Below, one piece after another: positions 1 to 8,962 of a DNA stretch of 64,000 bases. The notes under the pieces were generated by a model. That model saw only the letters and a list, made by a program, of their open reading frames with translations. It was not told the origin of the DNA and did not search any database. The translations under genes were made by a program, and so were the position numbers. Source of the DNA: Variovorax sp. YR216. GTDB taxonomy: Bacteria; Pseudomonadota; Gammaproteobacteria; Burkholderiales; Burkholderiaceae_C. Location: assembly GCF_900107745.1 (NCBI RefSeq), contig NZ_FNRO01000007.1:186001-250000 (forward strand), given 5' to 3'. Numbering within the stretch: position 1 is the stretch's first letter; every line of letters starts with the position of its first letter.

Positions 1-1713
1 CAGGCTCGCAACGCCGATCCCGACCGCCGCCAGCGCGTCGCCGGCGATCAGGCCGCCGCCGAACAGGGAGGCGATTCCCATGTCCGGCGGCACGTCCTTG
101 CGTCTGGAATTGCGTGCATCGAGCAGGCTGCCCGCCACGCCGCCCGCGCCGAGCCACAGCGAGGTCGGCAGGTTGACGAAGCCGCCGAACGACAGCGCAT
201 AGGGCGAAGGCAGCACGATCGCATCGAGCCAGAAGCTGCGCGGGCGCAGCCGCTTGCGCAGCACCTCGATCACCGCACCGGCGGCGACTCCGATCGCAAT
301 GGCGGTGCGCTGGTAGGGCATCTCGTCGGTCAGGCCGCGCAGCACGCCCACGAGCTTGTAGGTCATGGCCGAAGCCCATTCGGCGGGCTGCTGGTCGGCC
401 TTCATCACCGTCTGGTCCTGCAACAGCACGGGATACGCGGCCATGAAGAGGCGCGCAAAGACCACCGCCATCGTCGCGCCCATCAGGATGCCCAGCACCT
501 GGTAGCGGAACTGCAGCACACGCGGCGTGCCGAGCCGCCAGCCGGTGGAGCGGTCCTGCTGCATGTCGCAGGCGACGCTCGTCGCCACCAGCAGCACGGC
601 GCCGGCCATCAGGCCCACGCCGGGGTCCCGAAGGCCGAGCGCCGCGAGGATGATCACCGTGACCACGAAGGCCGACGAGATCGGATTGGAATCGCTGATG
701 CCCACCGAGATCCCGTTCACCAGCGCGAAGAGAAACACCAGCGCCACGGCCACCGCGAGATAGAACACCGGCTGGCCGAGCAGCAGATGGCCGCTGACGA
801 CAGTGGCGATCGCCCAGAACAGCACCCACAGCACGAGGCGCACGATGTTCACGCGCTTCCAGTCTTCGACGGCCGGTGTCGGCTCACGGGCAGCCGCTTC
901 ACGCCGCGCACGTGGCAGTGCCCGCGCGAAGATCAGCCCGAGGTCGATGAGCGCCGCGCCCATGATGGTGCCGAGCGCGATGAGAAACATGATCTTGCGC
1001 GGCGGATCGCCGGGCTGGAGCCAGCCGATGCCCACGAAGTGCGGCTTCAGCGCCACGCCGATCAGTCCGCCCACCACGGCCGGGATGCCGATGCGTGCAC
1101 CGATCACCAGCCCCGCGCCGAAGGTGGATGCCGAGAGTTCGATCGCGCCGAGCAGCGGCAGGCGACTCGTCGCGAGGCCCGACGCAAGGCCGACTGCCGC
1201 GCCGCCGCCAAGCTGCTTCACCGAACGGCGCAACAGATCGGGATCGGTCAGCGCCCGGAGGATGTTCGCGACCGCGAGACCCGACGGAAAGGTCAACCGC
1301 ATGCGATCCACCAGCACCGGCGTGTAGAGCATGCCCACGCCGACGCCGAACATGCCGACGCAGGTGAGGTACAGCACCATCTGCCAGGCCGGCGGTTGCG
1401 GCAGTCCCATCCATGCCATGGCCTGCAGCAGCACGCCCAGGCCGCTCATGCTCGCGACCGAGGCCGCGGCGGTCTGGATGTAGTTCGCGCCATGGCGGCC
1501 GGCTGCACCGTAGCCCGCGGTCACCGCGGACCCCAGCAGCCCCGCGAGCACCTGCCCGCCGACGAAGAAGCCGAGCGAGAAGTTCATGTAGGCCGCGGTC
1601 ACGCCTGCCAGCGGCCCGAGCACGAACATGCCTGCCACCGCAAGCAACAGGTGATAGCGCCAACTGCCTTCCACAGGCAGCCAGCGCCAGCGCAGGGGCG
1701 TAGTCCGGTCCAT
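1..1713 (-). CDS. OPT family oligopeptide/metal-complex transporter, truncated by the window edge
   Basis: This polytopic inner-membrane transporter is read for 571 residues from the ATG at 1713 and stays open to base 1, so the C-terminus lies outside the window. It is almost entirely hydrophobic helices joined by short loops. The segment FPSGLAVANILRAL (residues 142-155) and the following Gly-rich helices are typical of the prokaryotic OPT (oligopeptide transporter/YSL-related) family, which moves small peptides or metal chelates with protons. No in-frame start lies just upstream of 1713. The substrate cannot be read from sequence. It is followed at 83 nt by a DUF2789 gene on the same strand. 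Confidence 0.85.
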   Translation of the reverse strand, partial: MDRTTPLRWRWLPVEGSWRYHLLLAVAGMFVLGPLAGVTAAYMNFSLGFFVGGQVLAGLLGSAVTAGYGAAGRHGANYIQTAAASVASMSGLGVLLQAMAWMGLPQPPAWQMVLYLTCVGMFGVGVGMLYTPVLVDRMRLTFPSGLAVANILRALTDPDLLRRSVKQLGGGAAVGLASGLATSRLPLLGAIELSASTFGAGLVIGARIGIPAVVGGLIGVALKPHFVGIGWLQPGDPPRKIMFLIALGTIMGAALIDLGLIFARALPRARREAAAREPTPAVEDWKRVNIVRLVLWVLFWAIATVVSGHLLLGQPVFYLAVAVALVFLFALVNGISVGISDSNPISSAFVVTVIILAALGLRDPGVGLMAGAVLLVATSVACDMQQDRSTGWRLGTPRVLQFRYQVLGILMGATMAVVFARLFMAAYPVLLQDQTVMKADQQPAEWASAMTYKLVGVLRGLTDEMPYQRTAIAIGVAAGAVIEVLRKRLRPRSFWLDAIVLPSPYALSFGGFVNLPTSLWLGAGGVAGSLLDARNSRRKDVPPDMGIASLFGGGLIAGDALAAVGIGVASL

Positions 1714-1796
1714 CGTCTGGGCGCGACTGTAGACGCAAGTGGTCGCGCGCGAGCAGGCGGCGGCCGGCGTGGCCCCTCGACCGGCGTTGCGTCGCG

Positions 1797-2030
1797 CTAT
1801 GCGCGCAGGCTCAGGTTCAGCTGGTCGACCAGTTCGGCCCAGTCCGCGTCTTCGTTGATCTCCTCGCGCAGGAAGCGCGCCTGCGACGAGGTCCAGAACG
1901 GGGCGTCCGCGAGAGGGACGTCATCGGCAAGGGGGCGGTGCGTTGCGATGAACGCTTCGATCTCCCCATGCGAATCGGGCAGGCCGAGCTGACTGAAGAG
2001 GTCCTTGAGCGTGTGGTTCGAGAGTTCCAT
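1797..2030 (-). CDS. DUF2789 family protein
   Basis: This acidic soluble protein of 77 residues begins MELSNHTLKDLFSQLGL and ends DADWAELVDQLNLSL. That pattern, with the central FW.SSQA.FL motif, matches the DUF2789 family of small proteobacterial proteins with no assigned function. Length agrees with the family. There is no signal peptide or membrane segment. It is divergent from the P450 gene with about 165 nt between the starts, so that gap probably holds both promoters. Confidence 0.8.
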   Translation of the reverse strand: MELSNHTLKDLFSQLGLPDSHGEIEAFIATHRPLADDVPLADAPFWTSSQARFLREEINEDADWAELVDQLNLSLRA

Positions 2031-2196
2031 GAGACATCGCTCCCATTCATTGGGCCACCCGGCCGGATGACAGGGCAGGTTGGCGTGGCGTAGGCGAACG
2101 ACGATGTTGCCAGATTGTGGGAGGCCGCCGCTATCATCCAGAACGCCGATTGCGGAGTTTGAGAACCCAAACTGAATTCATCGGATGGAGACGCCC

Positions 2197-3681
2197 ATGA
2201 CCACCGCACCCACCACGGCGACCCGACTGCGCCAGTTCGACGACCTGCCCGGCCCGCGTGGCGTACCGGTGTTCGGCAACCTGCTCCAGGTCGACTCCAC
2301 GCGGCTGCACCTGCAACTCGAGCACTGGTGCGAGGCGTACGGCCCGATCTTCAAGCTGCGCCTGGGCCCTCGCCGTGCGGTGGCGGTGGGCGACCATGAG
2401 CTGATTGCCGCGGCCCTGCGCGACCGCCCCGACGGCTTTCGCCGCACCACCAGGCTCGAGCAGGTCTGGACCGAACTCGGCCTCACGGGCGGCGTGTTCG
2501 GCGCCAATGGCGAGACCTGGCGGCGCCAGCGACGCATGGTGATGGCCGCCTTCGACCCCGGGCATGTCAGGCGCTACCACCCGGCACTGCAACGCGTCGC
2601 GCTGCGCCTGGTCCAGCGCTGGCAGCAGGCCGCGCGCCAGGGTGCCGCCATCGACCTGCGCGAAGACCTGATGCGCTTCACGGTGGATGCGATCGCCGGC
2701 CTGGCCTTTGGCGCCGAGGTCAACACGCTGCAGAGCGGGGAGGATGTGATCCAGGAGCACCTGAACCGCCTCTTCCCCGCCGTGTTCAGGCGCATCTTCG
2801 CGCCGCTTCCGATGTGGCGCTGGTTCCCGTCGGCCGAAGATCGCGCCCTCGTGCGCAGCGTGGCTGAAGTCAATGCCGCGGTCGACGGCTTCATCGCGCA
2901 AGGCCGCAAGCGATTGCAGGAAAACCCTGCACTCCGCGAGCATCCATCCAACCTGCTGGAGGCCATGCTGGTCGCGGCGGACGAGCCCGACAGCGGCATG
3001 GACGACAGGCAGGTCGCAGGCAACGTGCTCACCATGCTGCTGGCCGGGGAAGACACCACCGCGAACACGCTGGCGTGGATGATCCACCTGCTGTGGCAGA
3101 ACCCGGACGCCCTGGCCAAGGCCACCGCGGAGGCGCGCCGGGTGTGTTCGGACGGGCAGCCGCCCACCGTCGACCAGATCGGTCAACTGGACTACATCGA
3201 GGCCTGCGCCCATGAATCCATGCGCCTGAAGCCGGTGGCGCCGCAGAACACCATGCAGGCCCTGCGCGACACCACGCTGGGTGACGTCCACATCCCGGCC
3301 GGCATGCTGGTGATCGCGGTCATGCGTCGCGACGCCGTGAGCGAGGCGCACGTTCACGATGCCGCCCGCTTCAGCCCCGAACGCTGGTTGGCCGATGACA
3401 ACCCCAGCCAGAGCGCCAGCGCTGCCAAGCGCATCTCGATGCCCTTTGGCGCCGGCCCGCGCATCTGCCCCGGACGCTACCTCGCCCTGGTCGAGATCAA
3501 GATGGCGATGGCGGTCCTGCTGAGTCGCTTCGACATCCTGGACGTCGGGACGGCCAACGGCGAGGAGCCGCGCGAACTGCTGCAGCTGGCCATGGCGCCG
3601 GTGGGGTTGAAGATGCGTGTGCGGGAGCTCGAAGGACATGGGTCGCTAGCCACCGCATCCGCGACGCTCGCCCTCATCTAG
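2197..3681 (+). CDS. Cytochrome P450
   Basis: This is a soluble haem-thiolate monooxygenase of 494 residues. Family landmarks are all present: the N-terminal proline-rich LPGPRGVPVFGN, the I-helix oxygen-activation motif AGEDTT (residues 283-288), the K-helix ExxR (ESMR, 340-343), and the haem loop FGAGPRICPG with the axial Cys424. An ATG also exists at 2185, but GGAG sits 7 nt before the ATG at 2197, so that start is preferred. No ferredoxin or reductase gene is adjacent, so electron partners must be elsewhere. The substrate is unknown. Its stop codon overlaps the stop of the convergent LysR gene. Confidence 0.93.
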   Translation: MTTAPTTATRLRQFDDLPGPRGVPVFGNLLQVDSTRLHLQLEHWCEAYGPIFKLRLGPRRAVAVGDHELIAAALRDRPDGFRRTTRLEQVWTELGLTGGVFGANGETWRRQRRMVMAAFDPGHVRRYHPALQRVALRLVQRWQQAARQGAAIDLREDLMRFTVDAIAGLAFGAEVNTLQSGEDVIQEHLNRLFPAVFRRIFAPLPMWRWFPSAEDRALVRSVAEVNAAVDGFIAQGRKRLQENPALREHPSNLLEAMLVAADEPDSGMDDRQVAGNVLTMLLAGEDTTANTLAWMIHLLWQNPDALAKATAEARRVCSDGQPPTVDQIGQLDYIEACAHESMRLKPVAPQNTMQALRDTTLGDVHIPAGMLVIAVMRRDAVSEAHVHDAARFSPERWLADDNPSQSASAAKRISMPFGAGPRICPGRYLALVEIKMAMAVLLSRFDILDVGTANGEEPRELLQLAMAPVGLKMRVRELEGHGSLATASATLALI

Positions 3682-4601
3682 GCGCGTGAGGTGGCAGGTC
3701 CGCTGCCGAATTCCTCGACCATCAGCGCGCGCAGCCACCGATTGCCGGCGTCTTCATTGAAGCGGCGATGCCAGTGCATGCGAATGACCGATGGCGGCAC
3801 GGGAAGCGGAAGCTTGCGGCTCACGAAGTCCCCGCGGCGCGAGAAGGCGTCGGCAAGCTGGCCCGGCACGACGGCCAGAAAGTCACCGCCCTCCAGCAAG
3901 GGCGGGATCATGAGGTATGAGGGCAGCTCCACACATTCCGTGCGGGTGAGTCCGGCGCGTGCCAAGGTGGCGTCGATCCGATCCTGCACGCCCGACGCAG
4001 CCCGCACGACGATCTGGGGTGCAGCGGCAAAGCTGCGCAGCGTGAGTGACTTGCGTGCCAGTGGATGACTCGCAGCCACGAGCGCGACGTAGACCCGTTC
4101 GAACAGGCGCTGCTGGAACAACGTGTCGGGCAAGCCCGGGTAGCTGCCGATGGCGAGGTCCACCTGTCCTTCGGCCAGGGCATCGGCTATTTCCGACTGC
4201 TGCAGGGTCTTGAGCGAGAGCCGCACGCCGGGCGCACGCGCGCGCACGGCCCGCACGACCCTGGGCCACAGGACGTAGGCGCCGACATCCGAGTGCGCGA
4301 TGCGGAACGCCGCGCTGGACGCCTGCGGGTCGAAGGTGACGCTCTGCAGCACCCGGTCTCGCACGCGCTCGATGATCTCGGCCAATGGCTCGGCGAGTGC
4401 GCTGGCCCGCGCTGTAGGCCGAAGGCCCCGGCCGGTTCGAACGAACAGCTCGTCGTCGAGCAGCGTGCGCAGCCGTCCCAGCGCGGTACTCAACGCCGAT
4501 TGGCTCATGTTGAGTTCGCGGGCGGCCAATGTGGCGCTTCGATGTCTCAGCAGCGCATCCAGCACCGGCAGCAGGTTGAGGTCGATGGCCCTGATATTCA
4601 T
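3678..4601 (-). CDS. LysR family transcriptional regulator
   Basis: This is a 307-residue LysR-type regulator. The N-terminal winged helix-turn-helix (residues 5-65) reads DLNLLPVLDALLRHRS and continues with SQSALSTALGRLR and ELFVRTGRGLRPT, typical of the NodD-like branch. It is followed by the periplasmic-binding-protein-like effector domain. It is divergent from the Bug binding-protein gene at 4695, with only 93 nt between the starts. Control of that gene and the amidohydrolase behind it is therefore the likely role, with a small carboxylate as a plausible co-inducer (inference). It ends 4 nt inside the P450 gene. Confidence 0.92.
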   Translation of the reverse strand: MNIRAIDLNLLPVLDALLRHRSATLAARELNMSQSALSTALGRLRTLLDDELFVRTGRGLRPTARASALAEPLAEIIERVRDRVLQSVTFDPQASSAAFRIAHSDVGAYVLWPRVVRAVRARAPGVRLSLKTLQQSEIADALAEGQVDLAIGSYPGLPDTLFQQRLFERVYVALVAASHPLARKSLTLRSFAAAPQIVVRAASGVQDRIDATLARAGLTRTECVELPSYLMIPPLLEGGDFLAVVPGQLADAFSRRGDFVSRKLPLPVPPSVIRMHWHRRFNEDAGNRWLRALMVEEFGSGPATSRA

Positions 4602-4694
4602 GGCATGGATTCTAGATTTCGGCGAATTGCGCTATTCAGGAACTCTACTGCGTCCTAACCTGCAGGGCATTCACTACGAGATGGAGACACGCGA

Positions 4695-5669
4695 ATGTTC
4701 AAGCTCTTCAGGTGGGTCGTGGCTGGCGCGGCCACCTTGTGTGCCATTCTTGGCCACGGATGGGCCCAGGGCCTGAATTCGAGCCCACCGATGACCATGG
4801 TGGTGCCGGCCGCCGCGGGCAGCGCGCCGGACATCGTCGCGCGGCTGCTCGGCGACGAACTCCAGCATCGGCTTGGCCAGCCTTTCATCATCGAGAACAA
4901 GCCGGGTGCGGGCGGCATCATCGCGGTGATGGGGGCGAAGGCCGCGGCGAACCGGGCCAACACGCTGCTGTTCGTTCACGCGGCCGTGGCCACCGTGACG
5001 CCGCTGACCTACCGCGCGGCCAGGTTCGACCTGGCCACCGATTTCGAGCCCGTCGCGACGGTGGCCGAGACGCCCATGCTGTTCGTCGCCAACCCGGGCA
5101 AGGGCCCGAAGACGCTGGCCGACGCGATCGCGCAGGCCAAGGCCAGCCCGGACGCCCTTGCCCTGGGCAGCACGGCGCGGGGCTCCATTCCGCATCTGGC
5201 AGGCGTGCTGCTGGGCCAGATGACCGGCGCGCAATTCAACAGCGTGGCGATGAACAGCAGTGGCCAGGCCCTGCAGGCCGTGGTCGGTGGCGATACCGTC
5301 ATGTCGGTGGACGGTGTCGCGCCCCTGCTGCCGATGGTGAGATCGGGCCGCCTCCGGGCGCTTGCCGTCACATCGAAGAAGGCGCTGCCGGGACTGGAAG
5401 GGCTGCCGCTGGCGAACGAGACGGTTCCCGGGTTGGAGATGACCGGCTGGTTCATGCTGCTGGCGTCCAAGGGCACGCCGGAGCCTCGCCTTCAACAGAT
5501 CAACGCGGCGGTCAACGCCGCGCTGAAGTCGCCCGAGTTGATCCAGAAGCTGCAGGCGACCGCGAACTATCCGGTCGGCGGCTCGATCGCCGACGCCCGC
5601 CAGTTTCTCGAATCGGAAAAGAAGAAGTGGGCGGCCGGCGTGCAGCAGGCCGGCCTGAAAGCCGAATGA
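4695..5669 (+). CDS. Tripartite tricarboxylate transporter (Bug family) periplasmic binding protein
   Basis: This 324-residue protein has a signal peptide ending near AQG (residue 26). The mature part shows the Bug/TctC pattern: MVVPAAAGSAPDIVARLL, then PFIIENKPGAGGIIAVMGAKA, and the C-terminal SEKKKWAAGVQQAGLK. Such proteins bind carboxylated or aromatic ligands in the periplasm. No TctA/TctB membrane genes are nearby, so it is an orphan receptor as in many Burkholderiales. It lies directly upstream of an amidohydrolase and divergent from a LysR gene, which suggests a small catabolic unit. Confidence 0.93.
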   Translation: MFKLFRWVVAGAATLCAILGHGWAQGLNSSPPMTMVVPAAAGSAPDIVARLLGDELQHRLGQPFIIENKPGAGGIIAVMGAKAAANRANTLLFVHAAVATVTPLTYRAARFDLATDFEPVATVAETPMLFVANPGKGPKTLADAIAQAKASPDALALGSTARGSIPHLAGVLLGQMTGAQFNSVAMNSSGQALQAVVGGDTVMSVDGVAPLLPMVRSGRLRALAVTSKKALPGLEGLPLANETVPGLEMTGWFMLLASKGTPEPRLQQINAAVNAALKSPELIQKLQATANYPVGGSIADARQFLESEKKKWAAGVQQAGLKAE

Positions 5670-5701
5670 CACCTTCAACCCCATCAGCAGGACATCGACC
5701 C

Positions 5702-6631
5702 ATGGCCAACAACCGGCGACGCATCGACACGCACCAGCACATGGTTCCCCCCGACTACGCCGCGTGGCTTGACAGGCACGGCGTCCTCGCCGGCGGCTTG
5801 CCGATCCCGACATGGAGCGCGGAGGGGGCCCTCGATCTGATGGAAAGCGCCGGCATCGCGACCGGCATCCTGTCGGTCTCGACACCCGGCGTGCACCTGG
5901 GCGACCACGCCGAGGCGCGCAGCATGGCGCGCGCGGTGAACGAGTTCGCCGCAGACGTGGCTCGGAGGCACCCGGGCCGCTTCGGCTTCTTCGCGACACT
6001 GACACTGCCGGACGTCGACGGCGCACTGGCCGAGGCCGCCCATGCACTGGACGTGCTGGGCGCCGACGGCGTCGTGCTGCTGACCAATGTGCGTGGCACC
6101 TATCTGGGCGATGCCTCGATCGAGCCCCTGATGGAAGAGCTGGATCGGCGCAAGGCCGTGGTGTTCGTGCACCCGTCGGAGTTGCCGGCGCCGCCCGTTC
6201 CGGGCATTCCGCCCTTCGCCGCGGACTTCCTGCTCGACACCACGCGCGCAGCCATCAACATGGCACGGCGAGGCTGGCTGGACCGCTATCCCGATCTGAA
6301 GATCATCCTGTCGCACGGTGGCGGATTCATACCGTATGCCGCCGAACGGATCGCGAGGATCTGCTCGCCCGACGGCGATCAGGCGAGCGGCATCGAGCGG
6401 CTGCGGCGCTTCTACTTCGACACGGCGCTGTCGAGCAGTGCCTATGCGCTGCCTTCCTTGCTGGCTTTCGCGGACCCCGGCCGCATCAGCTTCGGCAGCG
6501 ACTGGCCGTACGCGCCGAAGGAGCGTTCCTTGCACTTCGCGCGCCTGCTCGATGGGTTCGAGATGCCGGACGCGACGCGGGCCGCGATCAACCGCGGCAA
6601 CATGGAAAAGCTGTTTCCCCGCTGCAGGTGA
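5702..6631 (+). CDS. Amidohydrolase 2 family hydrolase (ACMSD-like)
   Basis: This 309-residue TIM-barrel metal hydrolase begins with the HxH-type metal motif IDTHQHMVPPDY. It also carries the mid-barrel ILSHGGGFIPY histidine and the distal FGSDWPY aspartate, which are the usual ligand positions in the amidohydrolase 2 / ACMSD-like family. These enzymes decarboxylate or hydrolyse small acids. An ATG at 5666 overlaps the previous stop (ATGA) and would add 12 residues, but AGGAC stands before the ATG at 5702 and the family N-terminus starts there. It is probably co-transcribed with the Bug protein. The substrate is unknown. Confidence 0.88.
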   Translation: MANNRRRIDTHQHMVPPDYAAWLDRHGVLAGGLPIPTWSAEGALDLMESAGIATGILSVSTPGVHLGDHAEARSMARAVNEFAADVARRHPGRFGFFATLTLPDVDGALAEAAHALDVLGADGVVLLTNVRGTYLGDASIEPLMEELDRRKAVVFVHPSELPAPPVPGIPPFAADFLLDTTRAAINMARRGWLDRYPDLKIILSHGGGFIPYAAERIARICSPDGDQASGIERLRRFYFDTALSSSAYALPSLLAFADPGRISFGSDWPYAPKERSLHFARLLDGFEMPDATRAAINRGNMEKLFPRCR

Positions 6632-6651
6632 CACAGCCAAGGCCTTGGAGT

Positions 6652-6751
6652 CTGGGCGGCAGAAGGTATGGAGTTCGGGCCTACGCGGTCTGCATTGCAG
6701 CCATTCGCTGCGCGCGCTTGAGTAGTGTCTTGTTCTGCGCCTGCCGCCCAG
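6652..6751. repeat. Distant 11-bp inverted repeat
   Basis: CTGGGCGGCAG at 6652-6662 is matched by its exact complement CTGCCGCCCAG at 6741-6751, separated by 78 nt in the gap between the amidohydrolase and parA stops. The arms are too far apart for a simple terminator. It could be a long-stem termination structure, remnant ends of a small element, or chance. Confidence 0.3.
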
Positions 6752-6755
6752 CCTC

Positions 6756-7520
6756 CTAGGCGTTGATCTCGTCGTGCAGCGCCACGAATTCCTGCGCCAG
6801 CTTGTGGCGTGGCTCCAAGTAGATCATCGGCGTGGCGTGCTGATGGCTCTCGCGAATCTTCACGGATTGCGAAAGGTAGGAATCCAGCACCGGATGCCCC
6901 TCCTCAATCAACTCGTTCACGAGCTGCTGGGGGAGTGCGGCGCGTGACTGGAACTGGTTGATGACGATTCCTTCAACCGTGAGACGCCGATTGTGGTCGT
7001 GCTTGATCTCCTTCACGTTCTCGAGCACTGAGTACAACGCACGGCGCGAGAAGTCGTCACAGTCGAAGGGGATGAGGCAGCGCGCGGCGGCAATGAGTGC
7101 CGAGCGCGTGAAGAAGTTCATGGCCGGCGGCGTATCGATATATACCGCGTCGTACCCGGCGAGGTCCTTGAGCGCGTCGCGCAGCTTGTAGATCTTGTGG
7201 CGCGACTCGAGCTTGCCCGTCAACGTGTCGAGATCGACATTCGACGGGATGATGTCGAGGTTCTCGAATTCGGTCTCATGGATGAACGATTCGAACTTGG
7301 GCTCCTTGAAGCTGTAGTTCAGGGCCGACTCGAAGAAAGTCGCGATATTGGGCTTTGCGTCCTGGGCCTGCGCACCCAGAAGATACTGGCTTGAATTTCC
7401 CTGTGGGTCGAGGTCGATCACGAGCGTGCGCAATCCCTGGGCGGCGCTCACGCCGGCGAGATTGCACACGATCGTGGATTTGCCCACGCCACCCTTTTGG
7501 TTGAACACCACGCGCAACAT
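6756..7520 (-). CDS. ParA family ATPase, orphan
   Basis: This 254-residue cytoplasmic ATPase carries the deviant Walker A motif KGGVGKST (residues 9-16), the DLDPQGNSS box and the IDTPPA Walker B-like motif of ParA/MinD-type partition ATPases. Such proteins position DNA or large protein assemblies on the nucleoid. No parB, parS or chemotaxis cargo gene is adjacent, so the cargo is unknown. It is shorter than plasmid ParA with an HTH domain and resembles the stand-alone ParA/Soj type. Confidence 0.9.
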   Translation of the reverse strand: MLRVVFNQKGGVGKSTIVCNLAGVSAAQGLRTLVIDLDPQGNSSQYLLGAQAQDAKPNIATFFESALNYSFKEPKFESFIHETEFENLDIIPSNVDLDTLTGKLESRHKIYKLRDALKDLAGYDAVYIDTPPAMNFFTRSALIAAARCLIPFDCDDFSRRALYSVLENVKEIKHDHNRRLTVEGIVINQFQSRAALPQQLVNELIEEGHPVLDSYLSQSVKIRESHQHATPMIYLEPRHKLAQEFVALHDEINA

Positions 7521-7590
7521 CGGTTTGCCCTTCTTCGGAATGAAGCCCGCAAGTCTATCGGAGGTGCCTGGGGCGTAGAGCGCTTGCGGA

Positions 7591-7872
7591 TTAATTCAGC
7601 GACGGAAGCTCGCTCAGGTAGCCCGTCATTGAATGATGACGATAGACGACCTCTCCGATCTCGTCGTATTGGTTGCTGCCGCTTTCGAAGTCGGGCGGTG
7701 GTACTGATTCGCCCTGCACCTGGTCCAGCGTGTCCTGTGTCATGGTGCTGCATGGGCCGCTGTGTGCGACAAACTTGAGCGTCAAGTTGTGCATCCGGGC
7801 ACAGGCGCCGTACTGGCAGACCCGCTCCATTTCACGCCGCTTGAGATGCGGCGCGATGTCGCGAGGAACCAT
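7591..7872 (-). CDS. Small hypothetical protein
   Basis: This 93-residue soluble protein is not recognised. It contains four cysteines, including CQYGAC and SGPC, and an acidic C-terminal half with EIGEVVYRHHS. An ATG at 7881 is possible, but GGAG stands about 10 nt before the ATG at 7872 and only 2 nt before the upstream one. It lies between parA and sixA on the same strand. The Cys pattern might bind a metal, but no family can be named. Confidence 0.55.
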   Translation of the reverse strand: MVPRDIAPHLKRREMERVCQYGACARMHNLTLKFVAHSGPCSTMTQDTLDQVQGESVPPPDFESGSNQYDEIGEVVYRHHSMTGYLSELPSLN

Positions 7873-8010
7873 GGTCGCCATTCTCCGACTTCATGCAAAT
7901 TGAAAATTTGATCTTGCATTTGCTGAAAAGCGCGCGGATGGTCGAACCGCCGGCAGACAGGTCCGGGCCTCTCTCGACACCGTCTGGCGCCGCAGCAGCC
8001 GCGGTGCGGA

Positions 8011-8496
8011 CTATCTTCTCGGCGCGTCGAGCTTCACCTTCACCGGATCGATCCCAGCGACATCCGCCCACGCCTTTGCGTCGAAGCGGAACTCGGCGAC
8101 CGCGCAGGTGGGCATGTCGATGATTTCGCTCGAAAGCCGATGCGCGAACTCGGTGAACTCGGGGTTGTGGCCGAAGAGCATCGCGCAGTTCAGCTTGTTG
8201 TCCAGTGCGCAAGCAACGGCAAGCAAGTCATCCGGGCTGCTCGCGTAGAGCCGCTCATCGACAACGATCCTCTTGCGTGGATAGCCGATCTCGTCGGCGA
8301 TCAGCTGCGCCGTCGTCAGCGCGCGCAGAGCTGGGCTCGAGACGAGCAGGTCGGGCCTTACCTCGCGCTTTGCGAGTCGCTTGCCCATCGTCGGGGCGTC
8401 CTGGCGGCCGCGGCCATCCAACGGTCGCTCCCGGTCGGGCAATGACGGATCGTCGCGACTCGACTTGGCATGCCGCACGAGGATCAAGGTTTTCAC
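8011..8496 (-). CDS. sixA: Phosphohistidine phosphatase SixA
   Basis: This 161-residue protein, read from the GTG at 8496, starts KTLILVRHAKSS, where the RHG-type catalytic histidine sits. It also contains SSPALRALTTAQL and FGHNPEF, the other histidine-phosphatase superfamily signatures. SixA removes phosphate from histidine residues of phosphocarriers such as the nitrogen-PTS NPr. The 161-residue length equals that of the E. coli protein, supporting the GTG start over an upstream extension. GAAAG lies about 8 nt before it. Confidence 0.88.
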   Translation of the reverse strand: MKTLILVRHAKSSRDDPSLPDRERPLDGRGRQDAPTMGKRLAKREVRPDLLVSSPALRALTTAQLIADEIGYPRKRIVVDERLYASSPDDLLAVACALDNKLNCAMLFGHNPEFTEFAHRLSSEIIDMPTCAVAEFRFDAKAWADVAGIDPVKVKLDAPRR

Positions 8497-8962
8497 GATC
8501 AGCTTTCGGTCGGTTTCAACTCTATGCGCGCTACGAGTCCGCGCTGGTACCGCTGAGGACCCGCGCCGCGGTTTCGGCGAGACCGCGAGTGACGGCACCA
8601 AGGCAGCTTGTATCAGCGTACTTGCGATAGGTGGCCTTGAGAAGACGGATGATGCAGGCGATAGCGCCTGCTACAGGGTGCGCGCCGTCCTCGCAAAGTC
8701 TGTTTCGAATGCTCCGGGCCCTTGGCAGCTCAATCCGCCTTCAAGGAGGCTGCGCCCACGCTTCCTGGACTGATCCATAGGGTCGCTGAGCGCCTGGGAG
8801 TCAGGTGTCAGAGAAGATCATGGCCGCTTGTCTGGCGGCGCACTGCTTGTGTCGACTACCACCGACGAGGGGTGACGGCGCTCCTCCACGCGGAAAAAGA
8901 CGCACACGGCACGAGGGACTGAGTAATATGGAAGTTGTAAATTTGTCTTGCAGACAGATGCC
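8497..8962. other. Intergenic region with a short hairpin
   Basis: No supported gene lies in these 466 bases between the divergent sixA and FecR genes. A small hairpin is visible: GCAGGCG (8654-8660), loop ATAG, CGCCTGC (8665-8671). It lacks a T-tract. The bases just before 8963 are AT-richer (GGAAGTTGTAAATTTG) and probably hold the promoter and leader for the FecR-kinase operon. Confidence 0.5.

Noticed and set aside
899..1738. Long minus-strand open frame overlapping the OPT gene
   Set aside because: Its translation is Arg/Gly-rich and lacks membrane helices; the other minus frame gives a clean OPT transporter.
2134..3639. 501-codon minus frame opposite the P450 gene
   Set aside because: Antisense shadow of a GC-rich gene; no domain, and the plus strand has all P450 motifs.
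4674..6047. Long minus frame opposite the Bug and amidohydrolase genes
   Set aside because: Composition is Arg/His/Gln-rich as expected of antisense frames; the plus-strand products are clear family members.
8654..8671. GCAGGCG-ATAG-CGCCTGC hairpin as a REP element or terminator
   Set aside because: Only one copy was noticed in the window and no T-tract follows, so it is only mentioned within the gap entry.
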